DNA from: Seiridium cupressi
Lineage: Eukaryota > Ascomycota > Sordariomycetes > Amphisphaeriales > Sporocadaceae
DNA: 64,000 bases
NCBI GenBank assembly: GCA_036674765.1
Contig: JARVKI010000118.1
Location: forward strand, 59,645-123,644
Direction: 5' to 3'
Under the pieces are notes generated by a model. That model worked only from the letters and a program-made list of their open reading frames with translations. It searched no databases and was not told the DNA's origin. This document shows positions 47,673-57,830 of this stretch, piece after piece. The position numbers and the translations under genes are program-made. Within the stretch, counting starts at the first letter, position 1. Each line of letters opens with the position of its first letter.

Positions 47673-48007
47673 CGAAGCTTGTATCGCAGCTTCAGGCGTC
47701 GAGAGATGCCACCTCGAGTGTTGAGGAACCCTAGGACTTCTCGCAGGAACAAGTGCTAATCAGTTGATTATTATTCGGCGAGGCGATGAGATGACGTACC
47801 GGAGCTATGGTGACACGGACTTAGCGGCCATAGCGTGGATAGGCTGAACATGCATATATGGTTTATATGCATATTCATTCCACTTTGCCTCTTGTCGATG
47901 AATAGACGATCTTTCCGCGGCCATGAACCAATCATGAGCCATCCAAACCCATGAACTCTTAAAACGCTTCCGCATTGTTGTGTAGAATCATACAACCAGC
48001 TTTTGCG
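47673..48007. promoter_or_regulatory. Bidirectional promoter of aim32 and cyc2
   Basis: A 335-base region separates two divergent genes for mitochondrial redox proteins. It contains CCAATCA at 47928-47934, a match to the HAP/CBF complex site that activates respiratory genes in fungi, about 75 bases before the cyc2 start codon. Co-regulation is inferred. Confidence 0.55.
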
Positions 48008-49327
48008 ATGAGTGCATCGAAAGTATGCTCACGCTGTCTTCGGGCAGGTCGAACTCGGCCAGTTCCAAGTCTGCATTCGCAATCTCTGCTTGCTCGCCAG
48101 CCTCTACAGCGAGCCCCTTTACAAGCATCGGCAAGGTCCAAGTTCTCTACTTCGACGCGGCGCCTGGAATCCAAATCGCTGGAGGTGAGACCTAGAGCTT
48201 CGAAGGGGAGATCACGAAAGCCGTGGATATACTCCCTCGCTTCCGTTGTTCTTGCTGGTGCCGCTTGGTACACGCTCGGCTCAGAATCGTCTGATGACAC
48301 CCTCAACACCACGAAGTTCACGCCGTTCAACATCATTTCGAAAGAACAGGTATCGCCAACAGCATTCATTTTAACAATTCGCTGCCCGGACAATGTAAAG
48401 TCCAAAAATAGTGCCAAGATCAAAGCAGCATGGGATCACGGCCTATGGTCCGTGGAGATGAAGCAGCCGCAGTTGCAGATCGCAAGGCATTACACGCCCC
48501 TGCCGCCACTCGACGACGCTGGAGTAGACACAGGCAACCTCCGCTTTCTTATTAGAAAGATGGATACTGGAGAGATGTCGAACTACTTGTTCCGCCTTCA
48601 AGTGGGAGACCAAGTCTGGCTGCGTGGGCCGCACTACGGCTTCGATGTCCTGAAACGTATGGGAGATGCAAAGGATGTCGTGTTTTTAGCTGGCGGCACA
48701 GGTATTGCGCCCGCATTGCAGCTCGCCCACAAACTATTCAATGGCAATGGAGATGCTACTGGCAGTCGCAATGCGTCTATACGTATTCTTTGGGCGAATC
48801 GAAGGAGTGTCGACAGTCTAGGACGGGGGGAGTTGTCCGTTAAATCCAAGACAACCGCGGGCAATACGACTACTCTGGATTCGCTCACGACTCAGATCCT
48901 GGATTTTAGTCGCACGTATGGCGACAGCTTCAAGATCGATTACTTTGTCGATGACGAGAAATTCATCGCGCTCAAGGATGTCAATGCAGCAATGGGTAAC
49001 ACACTGTTCTCTCGCAAGCAACCGAGCTTTGCAGCGACGGATAAGCGTTGCCGGTGGCACTCACACGAGGGGCTTGCTGCAACGTTAGACGAGGATGACA
49101 AGGCAGCTGCCGATGCGAGCTGTGTCTGCCGTCCACACAATATGCCACCGGAGCCCATAGGCAGGAATCTCCTTGGTATTTCTGGTCCGGACGGATTTAT
49201 AGAGGCCTACTCGGGACCAAAGCGATGGTTTGGAGGCCGGGAAATTCAAGGACCGGTGCTGGGTTTGTTAGGCTCTATGAAGAGGATGGATCCCAAAATG
49301 GATGATTGGCTTGTACTCAAACTGTAG
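48008..49327 (+). CDS. cyc2: Cyc2-like mitochondrial flavoprotein (cytochrome c heme-lyase cofactor)
   Basis: Single exon, 439 residues from ATG 48008. Yeast Cyc2 is an inner-membrane FAD protein facing the intermembrane space; it helps heme lyase mature cytochrome c. The N-terminus is a basic presequence, followed by a membrane helix (PWIYSLASVVLAGAAWYTLG). The reductase module has the FAD motif ARHYTPLPP, the Gly-rich dinucleotide motif VVFLAGGTGIAPALQLAH, and a late ISGPDGFIEAYSG that stands where NAD-binding reductases have CGP. Between them is an insertion of about 90 residues carrying Cys/His (KRCRWHSHEG; CVCRPH), as in fungal Cyc2. An upstream TTG in frame is not a credible start. Confidence 0.9.
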   Translation: MSASKVCSRCLRAGRTRPVPSLHSQSLLARQPLQRAPLQASARSKFSTSTRRLESKSLEVRPRASKGRSRKPWIYSLASVVLAGAAWYTLGSESSDDTLNTTKFTPFNIISKEQVSPTAFILTIRCPDNVKSKNSAKIKAAWDHGLWSVEMKQPQLQIARHYTPLPPLDDAGVDTGNLRFLIRKMDTGEMSNYLFRLQVGDQVWLRGPHYGFDVLKRMGDAKDVVFLAGGTGIAPALQLAHKLFNGNGDATGSRNASIRILWANRRSVDSLGRGELSVKSKTTAGNTTTLDSLTTQILDFSRTYGDSFKIDYFVDDEKFIALKDVNAAMGNTLFSRKQPSFAATDKRCRWHSHEGLAATLDEDDKAAADASCVCRPHNMPPEPIGRNLLGISGPDGFIEAYSGPKRWFGGREIQGPVLGLLGSMKRMDPKMDDWLVLKL

Positions 49328-49971
49328 GAATATGTAAAATGTACCCTTAGCCTGGATAGGGCCTGTTCTACCAGTTTTTCTTTCTTTGCCTACCATTTCT
49401 TCTCATTTTGGGTTGACCGCAACATGTTTATTTCGAGCACAAATATTCTTGCAACTGTAAAGTATTGTAGTGTGTAATTGAAAATGAAAGAAGCGTATCG
49501 AGCATCTTTCAAGTGCCAAATTATGTAGATCTCGTCCTGACTTCTGAATTTTGCCCGCGTTTAGCTGACCTCTTCATGAATTTGTAATGGAGGGGCAACG
49601 GCGGGGCGCCGCATCGTGACCCGGAAAACGATTAAGACAAGAGCATGCGATTTGTTGATGTTGGGAACAAAGAATTCCCATCTGAACCACCTTTATACTT
49701 ATCATTACAAATGTAGCCGGCCATGCTAGGTTAATAAATACGTCACGCCCCGCAAGTCAAAGTTTATAGGACGGTTAGCAGTACCGTGGGCACGAAGCGG
49801 GGAAGGGATCGACTTATACAACGTAACCTATATAACCCCCGAGGTTTCATATGAGACCCGCAAGACCAATCTGGGAATTCATTCCAGGTATTTACGAATA
49901 ACTTTGGGGCTCCTGAATAATTTTTACTGTCATACTATTGCGATTATATTGAGACTATTTCAAGCATCAAC
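49328..49971. other. Spacer with TATA box
   Basis: Holds the promoter of the following gene. TATATAA at 49829-49835 lies 137 bases before its ATG. Confidence 0.55.
49829..49835 (+). promoter_or_regulatory. Candidate TATA box
   Basis: TATATAA, 137 bases upstream of the epimerase-like start codon, with no other gene between. A clear TATA suggests regulated rather than constitutive expression (inference). Confidence 0.5.
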
Positions 49972-51021
49972 ATGACTTCAAGGGAGCAGAAAGTATTGAT
50001 TGTCGGCCCCGGCTTCATCGGCTGGAATGTCCTAGACCTTCTAGTCAAGGAAAAGTACTTGGTGACAGGTTTCGTGCGAAGGAAGGAACACGGTGACCAA
50101 ATCAAAGCCTCGGGGGCATCGGATGTTGTGATCGGCGACCTGAACGACAAAGACCTCATTACCGAGCAGACCGCAAAACATGACATCGTTATTCATACTG
50201 CAACCGCAGATGATTTGCCCAGCGTGGAGGCTGTTCTGGACGGACTTCAGCGTCGCGCCGACAAGGGGCTGAGCACGATCTATATTCACACGTCCGGTAC
50301 CTCGCTGCTGGACGACGGCATCCACGGAGCCAAGAAGTCAGACAAGATCTACTACGACAACGTACCGTCGGATATTGATGCCCTATCGGACAACGCACCA
50401 CACCGCAAGATCGACTTGGCTATCGTCCGGAAGCAGAAAATACTGGGCGAGAAGGCCAAGCTCGCAATCATGATCCCGCCGCTCATCTACGGCTTCAACG
50501 AATCCCACAAGCGCCTCACCATCCAGATCCCGACGCTGACGCGGTTTGCACTCAAGCACGGCTATGCAGGCCATGTCGGCGACGGATTAGCGGTCGAATC
50601 CAACATCCACGTCAAGGACCTGGGCCGGGCATATAGGATACTCCTCCATCATATGGAATATACCCCTCCTGCGCAGCTGCTGGGAAACCCATACTACTTC
50701 TGCGAGACCACGGGCGACGATGAGCCCAGCTGGAAGGAGGTTGCGGAACTTATTGGCGAGAGCCTACACAGTGCAGGCAAGATCAAGGACCCGAAGCCTA
50801 GAACCATCGACGCAAAGCTGTACGGCGATCTTTTCGGTGAATACACGGGCGCCGTGGTTGGGCTCAACAGTCGCAGCCGCGCTGTGAGATTACGAGAGCT
50901 GGGCTGGAAGCCGGTAGAGAAAAGCTGGCAGACAAGTTATGTCCAAGATGAGTTGCCGGAGATCTTGAAGGAGGAAGGGCATACGGACTTCAAGGGGTAC
51001 ACCGGTAAGGCGGCCAGTTAA
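49972..51021 (+). CDS. NAD(P)-binding epimerase/NmrA-like protein
   Basis: Single exon, 349 residues from ATG 49972. It has an extended short-chain dehydrogenase fold. The dinucleotide motif GPGFIG is near residues 12-17 (KVLIVGPGFIGWNVLDLL), followed by an acidic-to-basic switch FVRRKEHG that suggests NADP. The IHTATADDLPSVEAVLDGL segment matches the NAG-type strand. There is no clear YxxxK catalytic pair, so it may be a sensor or NmrA-type redox protein rather than an enzyme. Fungal homologues of this length are annotated as NAD-dependent epimerase/dehydratase or NmrA-like. No signal peptide. Function unknown. Confidence 0.85.
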   Translation: MTSREQKVLIVGPGFIGWNVLDLLVKEKYLVTGFVRRKEHGDQIKASGASDVVIGDLNDKDLITEQTAKHDIVIHTATADDLPSVEAVLDGLQRRADKGLSTIYIHTSGTSLLDDGIHGAKKSDKIYYDNVPSDIDALSDNAPHRKIDLAIVRKQKILGEKAKLAIMIPPLIYGFNESHKRLTIQIPTLTRFALKHGYAGHVGDGLAVESNIHVKDLGRAYRILLHHMEYTPPAQLLGNPYYFCETTGDDEPSWKEVAELIGESLHSAGKIKDPKPRTIDAKLYGDLFGEYTGAVVGLNSRSRAVRLRELGWKPVEKSWQTSYVQDELPEILKEEGHTDFKGYTGKAAS

Positions 51022-51564
51022 TCACCTCGTTCGCCGTACATACCGCAGGCTGCTCTTACAATGCACGGATTTTGTGGGCTCCATTGATTAAGATGCACGT
51101 ATTGACTATATGTACCTTAGTTTTCAATGTTGTTCATGTCTGGTCCAACCTTAAGAGTGGATTGCAAAATTGTAACCTTGGCAAATGTACCAGCCTAGTG
51201 TCGAGTGCTTGACATTAAGCCTTATAGCGAACCGCCACGAAAACTAATGTTCCCGTACTATTTATCGTAATTCTTAAGTAATATGTCAGCCATGTAGTTG
51301 AAAAGACGGAAGGGAGCACCTAGACGCTGCCTGCTTAACCAAGCGACAAGGTTGATGACGATGACAACAAGACTAGCGCCAACACGAACTCAAAAGAATG
51401 GCACGTCATTCCACATTATTGTAAACTACATAGATTGCGTCCCAAATTGTGTCTAGTATGAACCGTCATCTAAAAGGAAGTTTTTGCGTCCGTGTTTCCA
51501 TACTTGTCTAACATAACGACATCCCAACCATTCCTTACATAGACCGGCGATCGGCTATAGAATC
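51022..51564. other. Spacer
   Basis: AT-leaning sequence between two tandem plus-strand genes. No coding signal. Confidence 0.5.
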
Positions 51565-53049
51565 ATGGCAAAACGCTCGCAGATCCCCGAACTAGAACCA
51601 GACGGACCACACCTGGTGTATCTGTCACTATCGTTCTTCCTGGTATTGTATGCACTGTTCTCAGAGCTCATCAGAAACAAACTGCATCTCTCCGAGCCAC
51701 CTCTGGCGACCTTGACTGGCATAGCACTGGGGCCTCTCGCTGCCGACCTGCCAGGACCATCAAAATGGGCCAGCCAGGACAACATCACCCAGGAATTGGC
51801 CCGCGTTGTTGCGTGCGTGCAGGTCTTCGCAGTCGGCCTTGATTTACCTAGTGGTTATGTGAAGAAGCACTGGAGAGGACTTGCTGTATTGCTTGGGCCG
51901 AACATGATCTTCGGATGGCTCGTGTCCGCCGTCATCCTCAAACTTGTCATCGGCGTTCAATGGAGCACCGCATTCATCATCGCTGCTACCTTGACGCCGA
52001 CGGATCCAGTCCTGTCCGCCAGCGTCCTGGGAGAAGCCAAGTTCTCCACGAGGATCCCGAAGAGAATCCGATACATTCTGGCAGCCGAGTCCGGATCTAA
52101 CGATGGCACGGCCTATCCGTTCCTGTATGCGGCAGTATTTGCCGTGACAGAGAGTAGCAAAACGGAATGGTCCAAGATGTTCTTCCTAGAGACGATCCTG
52201 TGGCAATGCGTGTTTGGCATTTTCGTCGGTGCTGTCATTGGATTAGGTGCAAACAAGGCACTCCGATTCAGTGAGGCGAGAGGCTATACACAAGACGCTA
52301 CGCTGTTCGTCTTCTATTTCCTGCTCGCCATACTCGCGACCGGTGTTGGCAGCACACTCGGCCTGGACGACTTCCTCGTCTCGTTCACTGCGGGGACTGC
52401 ATTCTGCTGGGACGGTTGGTTTCATGAAAAGACGCACGAGATGAAGCTGCCCAGCATCATCGATCTACTCCTCAACTCGACCATGTTCGTGTACTTTGGC
52501 ACGATCATACCCTGGGACAAATTCGTCGGCACCGGCAACCTGAATGCGTGGCGGCTCCTGGCTTGCACGGTCTTGATCCTTATTTTCCGACGCCTGCCTT
52601 CGATTCTGGCTCTCCATAGACTTCTACCGGAGACACGGACTTGGAGCGAAGCCATTTTCGTTGGCCATTTTGGGCCCATGGGCGTTGGTGCCATGTTCTT
52701 GGCCACGGAAGCGCGAGGCAGACTGGAGACAGGCTCCTCGACCCCCGAACCGCATCCACCAACGGATGGGCCCCACGCAGAAGCGGTTCTGCACCTTTGG
52801 CCCGTCGTCAGCTTCATTGTCCTCGGCTCCATCATGGTCCATGGCTTCTCGGCGGCACTGATGAGTATCTATGGCCATCTGACGAGACACCCGAAGCGAC
52901 GGGCTTCGGCCGTCGGAGGCGAAGTAGAAAGACTGGCTGGCATGGCTTCTGAGGAGGATGGAAGCGCCGAAGATTCTCCCGGTCTTTCCTCTAGCGGAGA
53001 TGAGGCTGAAAACGAGACGATAGGCAATGGTCAGATTTCTATACGTTGA
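51565..53049 (+). CDS. Na+(K+)/H+ antiporter, fungal CPA1 (Sod2/Nha1-like)
   Basis: Single exon, 494 residues. It would export Na+ or K+ in exchange for protons across the plasma membrane. About 12 hydrophobic segments are present. The ion-binding helices carry the CPA1 signatures TPTDPVLSASVLGE (the conserved TDP) and AAESGSNDGTAYPFLY (the SND motif). The KRIRYILAAESG sequence is typical of Nha1/Sod2-type fungal antiporters. The cytosolic tail is about 70 residues and acidic/Ser-rich (SEEDGSAEDSPGLSSSGDE), far shorter than that of S. cerevisiae Nha1 and closer to Sod2. It is convergent with the oxidase-hydrolase fusion downstream. Confidence 0.93.
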   Translation: MAKRSQIPELEPDGPHLVYLSLSFFLVLYALFSELIRNKLHLSEPPLATLTGIALGPLAADLPGPSKWASQDNITQELARVVACVQVFAVGLDLPSGYVKKHWRGLAVLLGPNMIFGWLVSAVILKLVIGVQWSTAFIIAATLTPTDPVLSASVLGEAKFSTRIPKRIRYILAAESGSNDGTAYPFLYAAVFAVTESSKTEWSKMFFLETILWQCVFGIFVGAVIGLGANKALRFSEARGYTQDATLFVFYFLLAILATGVGSTLGLDDFLVSFTAGTAFCWDGWFHEKTHEMKLPSIIDLLLNSTMFVYFGTIIPWDKFVGTGNLNAWRLLACTVLILIFRRLPSILALHRLLPETRTWSEAIFVGHFGPMGVGAMFLATEARGRLETGSSTPEPHPPTDGPHAEAVLHLWPVVSFIVLGSIMVHGFSAALMSIYGHLTRHPKRRASAVGGEVERLAGMASEEDGSAEDSPGLSSSGDEAENETIGNGQISIR

Positions 53050-53586
53050 TATATTTGCCCAAGACAAGTATTGGTGCCGTTTTTGTAGAAAGAGTACTTG
53101 CTGTGCGCTGTGCATATAGAAGGTAGCTACCGGAAGTGCATACGAACCCGTCTACTTCACTGTTCAAAATAGGCAAGCTACAATCTGTAAAGTTTGTTTC
53201 TCTGTTGCCTTCTGAAGATCGCCCTCAGCCATCACCGAAATCAAATCGTCGTGCGTGGAAAATCTAAAGGGTGGCGCGTCTAAGTGAGCACCATGGGGTT
53301 ATAAAAACGCTCCAGTCAATGAGTCGATCCAGGTGCAACGTGACACAACATCATAGGCGAAGTTATATATGGTCCAGCCGTGTATTGCTTTTGGTATCTA
53401 AAACAAATATACAAAACTCGAGACCACGCCGAGCGGGCGGACACATAACCGAGTCGAAAAAGACAGTGAATCCAAACAAACCAAGGGGTATATCCCAGAA
53501 AGCAAACCAATCCCAGCCATACTCCAAAGTCCTACCCGGTCCTACAGTGACAATCCTTGTACGAATATACTTTTTTCTTTCTCTTT
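53050..53586. other. Convergent 3' spacer
   Basis: Lies between the antiporter and fusion-gene stop codons. No protein-like frame. Confidence 0.5.
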
Positions 53587-56500
53587 TTACAAATCCGTGA
53601 AATTGTCGTTGGGCTCCACAAATTGATATTGCTCGCCTCTCACCACCCGATCCACCTCCTCCCTGACGAAAGGGTAGACGTCCTTGTAGGCATTGCGGCC
53701 CATCCAACAGTCCAGATGACCATAGTTGGGGACAACCCGTCGCTTGTATTGCAGGCCATCGTTGTCCCGCGTATCGCGCGTGCCAAAGGTATCACACAGG
53801 ACCTCATAAGTCCTCTCGGTAGCCGTGGGGCTCAGGACAGCATTGTCGCGGCCCACGAACAGCAAGAAGGGGATATCCTTTAGGCGACGGATGTTGTCGG
53901 GAGTGTCGAGGCGCTCGAAAAGAGGGCCGTTGGACATGACACCACCGTCGTAGCCTTGCTTCATAAGCAGGTGCAGCAGCGTCATGTTGACACCGCCAAA
54001 GAAGCGGTCAATCTGCCGGTGCGTGGCTTCGTTCAGGTTCGCGTGGTTCCAGCACCGCCCAAAGGTCAGAGTGACGCGGTGGCACGATGCGTTGCTGCAA
54101 ATCTCCTTGCGCTCGTCTGGCATCAGACGCAGAAGCTCGTTTAGAGCCTTCTGGATGTAGCCATCTTCGGGATCAGTGCTGCAGGAGAACCAAGTGCCGC
54201 AAAGCAGCTTGTAGATCTTGTCAAGCGGGATTGGGAACGCCATGATCTTTATCATATTCATCGTGTTCCAGATCGGATTCATGAAGACTTGACTGCAGGT
54301 TACACCCAAGATCCAGCTCGCGGGGATAGTGCCGTCAAGTAGACCGGTCGAAAAAGCCACACTGCCCATACAGTGCGCGATAGTGTAGACAGGTTTCTCT
54401 CCATTGTCCTTGCGGATTTTCTCGAGACACGCTTTGATATCTAGTCGGGAGTCAAAGGTGGTCCAGTTGTTTTGAGCTACCATCAACGCGCAGATGCGGT
54501 GCACGCTGATGTACACGCGGTAGCCTGCCCTGGTGAAGTAGTTCACAGCATTACAGCTAATCGTCGGTAAAGCATAGATCTGGTGGTCGACCGAAGCCCC
54601 AGGAATCATGAACAAGACCTTCTTCTCTATGGCAGAGTTGGTAGGTTCGTACATCTGCATGCGCGTGACGACGCCGTCTTCAGCCTCGATCTTGTAGGTG
54701 GCGTCGGGCAGAGTCTCGTTGACGTAACCAATGTAGCTTTGGCTTGGGTACTGCAGCGGCGTAAGAGGTGCCAAGAAAAGCGAGAGGGACTTGCGGGTGA
54801 AGTAAGTCATGAAGCTAGCGGCGCTCCAGGCCTTCTTGAGCATACCACTTCCGGTGGGCGTCATAGTTAGAATTTGGCTTGCGAAATCCGCGGGTTGGAT
54901 CTTCATGACACCCTTGGCGATGACGGTTCCTTTCATTGCCTCTTCTTCTGACATATCGTCGCTGAACTCGGTACCCGAACGTGCCTTCCTGATCGTCACA
55001 TACAGTGTGCTCGTGGCTCGCCAGAACTGGACGGGGCTCAGGGCGACTGAGGAGTCAACAATCTTGAAGCCACGGAAATGAAGAAGTCTGCCATCAGTAC
55101 CACGCATCATAAAGTTGTAGACGAGATTCCTTGTCCCAGGAGCGCCTAAATACTGTCTGAAAAGGTTGAAGTCGCCACGCTGAACCATGAACGGGGATCC
55201 AGGGATGGTCGGGCAGGAAAACGTACCCGTGAGCATAGCTCGATGCTCGGGGTCATTCACGATCGATCTGGTGTTGAAGGACTGGACGCTGAGGAAGAAG
55301 CGCGCCGACTCGCATCTTGACTCGGCGATTCTGGCTGCCAGGTCGTACGACTGCTGCGTCTCCTGCTTCAAGCCTTGATCATGGTGGATGAAGCCAGACA
55401 TGACCTCTGTGAAACCAAAACCACCATCGTTCATGCGCTGCGCAGACTTGATGACGTCGCTTACACTTGATATGCTGGCAATTTCTTCCTTTTCGTTTTC
55501 ATCGTCAGAGTCCTCATAGCCGTCATAGCCAAATTGTGGAGAGCCAAAGAGGTCAAGTATGCCATTTTTCTGCTCACTGATGACCAGACGTTCCCGTTCG
55601 GCATAGTAGTGCACAGCGCGCTCAGCTAAAGCAGTGATGGTGGCGAGTGGGTTTGCACCGAGCGCTGTGGGGATCAATGCGGCGTCTGTGACGATCAGAC
55701 CACGGTGCGTCTCGGGGCCATCTCCCACGAAAACTTCACCACAGTGGTTTGTTGCGCCGCTGGCTCCTGTGCCTTCCGAGGCCACACACGCACCACCGAT
55801 AGGGTGGACCGTGACTTGCTGCTGGCCCATGAGAGCGTAGAAGGGATTCTGCACAAATGTGCCTCCGACAGCACGAGTGGCCTTCTCCAGGACGCTGTTC
55901 ACCCACTTCACGTGGTTACTGCGACCAACACCGAGGAACTCGAGCACCGGTTTGTCATCCTTGAGGGTTAAGATGGCCTGGTTGCTATCGTGAGACATGA
56001 CCAGGTATGTTTGAGTTCTCTCGATGGCCCCCTTGCGGTAGTACGGGCCGAGAAAGAATGATCCGACTCGAGCAAGATTCGCTTTGAAGGTATCGATCAG
56101 ACCCTCGTCCTTGGGCCCGATGCTACCTGGCAGAAGCTCAAGCATGGCTTGGAGGAACGGCGCCAAGGCTTTAGGGACAACTCCTTCTTCGATGACATAA
56201 CCGTTCAACGGGTTTGAATGTCCAGATCTGTTGTCGATGATTCCAGTGATGCAGGGGCCGACGGGGTTATAGGGCGAGCCATGAGAGCGGCCGATGGCGT
56301 TGACATTGTGATCTGTGTTATAACCGAAGGCAAGTATATCGCCATTGCCGCTCATGTTCAGGCCAACCTGGTCGCTCATGTCCAGGCCCATTTCCTTGCT
56401 CCTCAAGAGAATCTCAGTTGTGCCGATAGCTCCAGCACCAAGGAAGACGGCCTTCTTAGCATAAATCCACATAAGGTCTCCGTGAAGATTGGCCTTGAAA

Positions 56501-57830
56501 TGTCCCCGGTTGCGACCATGCCAAGCGAAATAGATGAGCCACCCCTCCCGTCCCGGTGCTTTGGTAATGTAACGCACCTCGGATTCACAGAAGATATCAG
56601 CACCCCGGTTCCAGGCGTCAGCAACATAAGTGACCAACGTTGAGTTTTTGGAGCTGTCATTCACACCTGTGCAATCCTGGCCGGTCAGGGCTGATGGTGT
56701 CATCTCGACACCAGCTGCATTGGGCCCGTTCCTGAAGCGGGTCGTCTGCTCGACTCTACGAAATTTGTGCTTCATGTTCATGGCTTCAGCTTGCTTCTCA
56801 AGCAAGTCTAGCTTAGGGAGCCTTGGCCAGTCATCAGGGTACATCTCTGGCTCGAGCATTTTTCTAGCTTTCTCGTAGTCTGTCGAGCGAATATCAGCAA
56901 TCTGCAAATTCGATAGGGCCCTCGAGTAGCAATAGAGTGTGCTGGGATAAACCTACATCGACCCATCTCTGCTTTTGGGTTGACCCGGATTTCTCGTGGC
57001 CAGGCCTCTTGTTTAAGAGTGTCTTCGTCCGCCTCCAGGTATACGTTGGCATTGATCAGGCTAGTCCCGCCCAGACCTGATTATGCTCTATTAGCACCAT
57101 GCCAAGGAAGATGAGGGTGAAGCTATAGATACATACCGTTACACACAACTGCATTCTGGCCATTGCCAAATATAAGATGATACATTGCCGTCGGATCACC
57201 GCCATTGACACACTTCTTAGGTAGCCAGCCAGGCGCAAACTCTCCAGAGTAGTGAACTTGGTCAAGGGCATCACCAGTATCAGCTGGGAACTCCCCGGGC
57301 CAACGCTCCTTGCCACGCTCCAAAACACACACGGACTGATTTGCGCGGGCCATCCGGGAGGCAGCGACACCACCGCCATAGCCTGACCCAATGACGACGC
57401 AGTCGTATGAGGTGCGCATAAGCTCCAGAGGCTTCGACAGCCGTGGGTATGCCGAGGAACTTGAGCTCTTGCCCCATGACCGTACCCTTGCAGAGCTCCT
57501 CCCGGGTCCGCTGGCTTCGGTCTCGTGGGGTCCAATGGAATGAATACGGTGTGAACCGGGTGCGAACCGGACTCCCTGACTTGGCTCGGGCGACGGTAGT
57601 GCGGATGATGTGCTTAACGAAGAGGCAAAACTCACAGTCTGACTTCTATAAGAGTTGCTGTTCGGACTCTGAGGCACCTCGGAAGCGTCGTTCGTGTCAT
57701 GGTCGTGGAACCCATTCGTTGGTCCATTGGTCACAGTGCTGTCGTCTCCTTTTGTCAATCCATTAAGTTTATTGACGCCGTTTGTCTGTGGTTGCACCGA
57801 CGCGAGCGGCAGATCAGCACTGGGAGCCAT
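53587..57830 (-). CDS. Fusion of a GMC-type (cholesterol-oxidase-like) oxidoreductase and an alpha/beta hydrolase
   Basis: Predicted CDS complement(53587..56879, 56957..57076, 57137..57830), 1368 residues. A Ser-rich leader of about 140 residues has no signal peptide. The FAD-binding motif CVVIGSGYGGGVAASRMA follows (about 144-161), then FGNGQNAVVCNGLGGTSLIN and the GMC substrate half (VHPIGGACVA, GANPLATITALAERA). A linker with an acidic stretch (DSDDENEKEEI) and a domain of about 250 residues leads to a C-terminal alpha/beta hydrolase. There the nucleophile elbow reads TIAHCMGSVAF, with Cys about residue 1108 where Ser is usual. Asp (LFVGRDNAVLSP) and His (PNYGHLDCWMG) complete a triad. The two introns (60 and 77 bases) were placed by phase; the second restores MGRYYEKARKML. 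A sterol or steroid ester as shared substrate is inferred, not shown. Confidence 0.87.
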
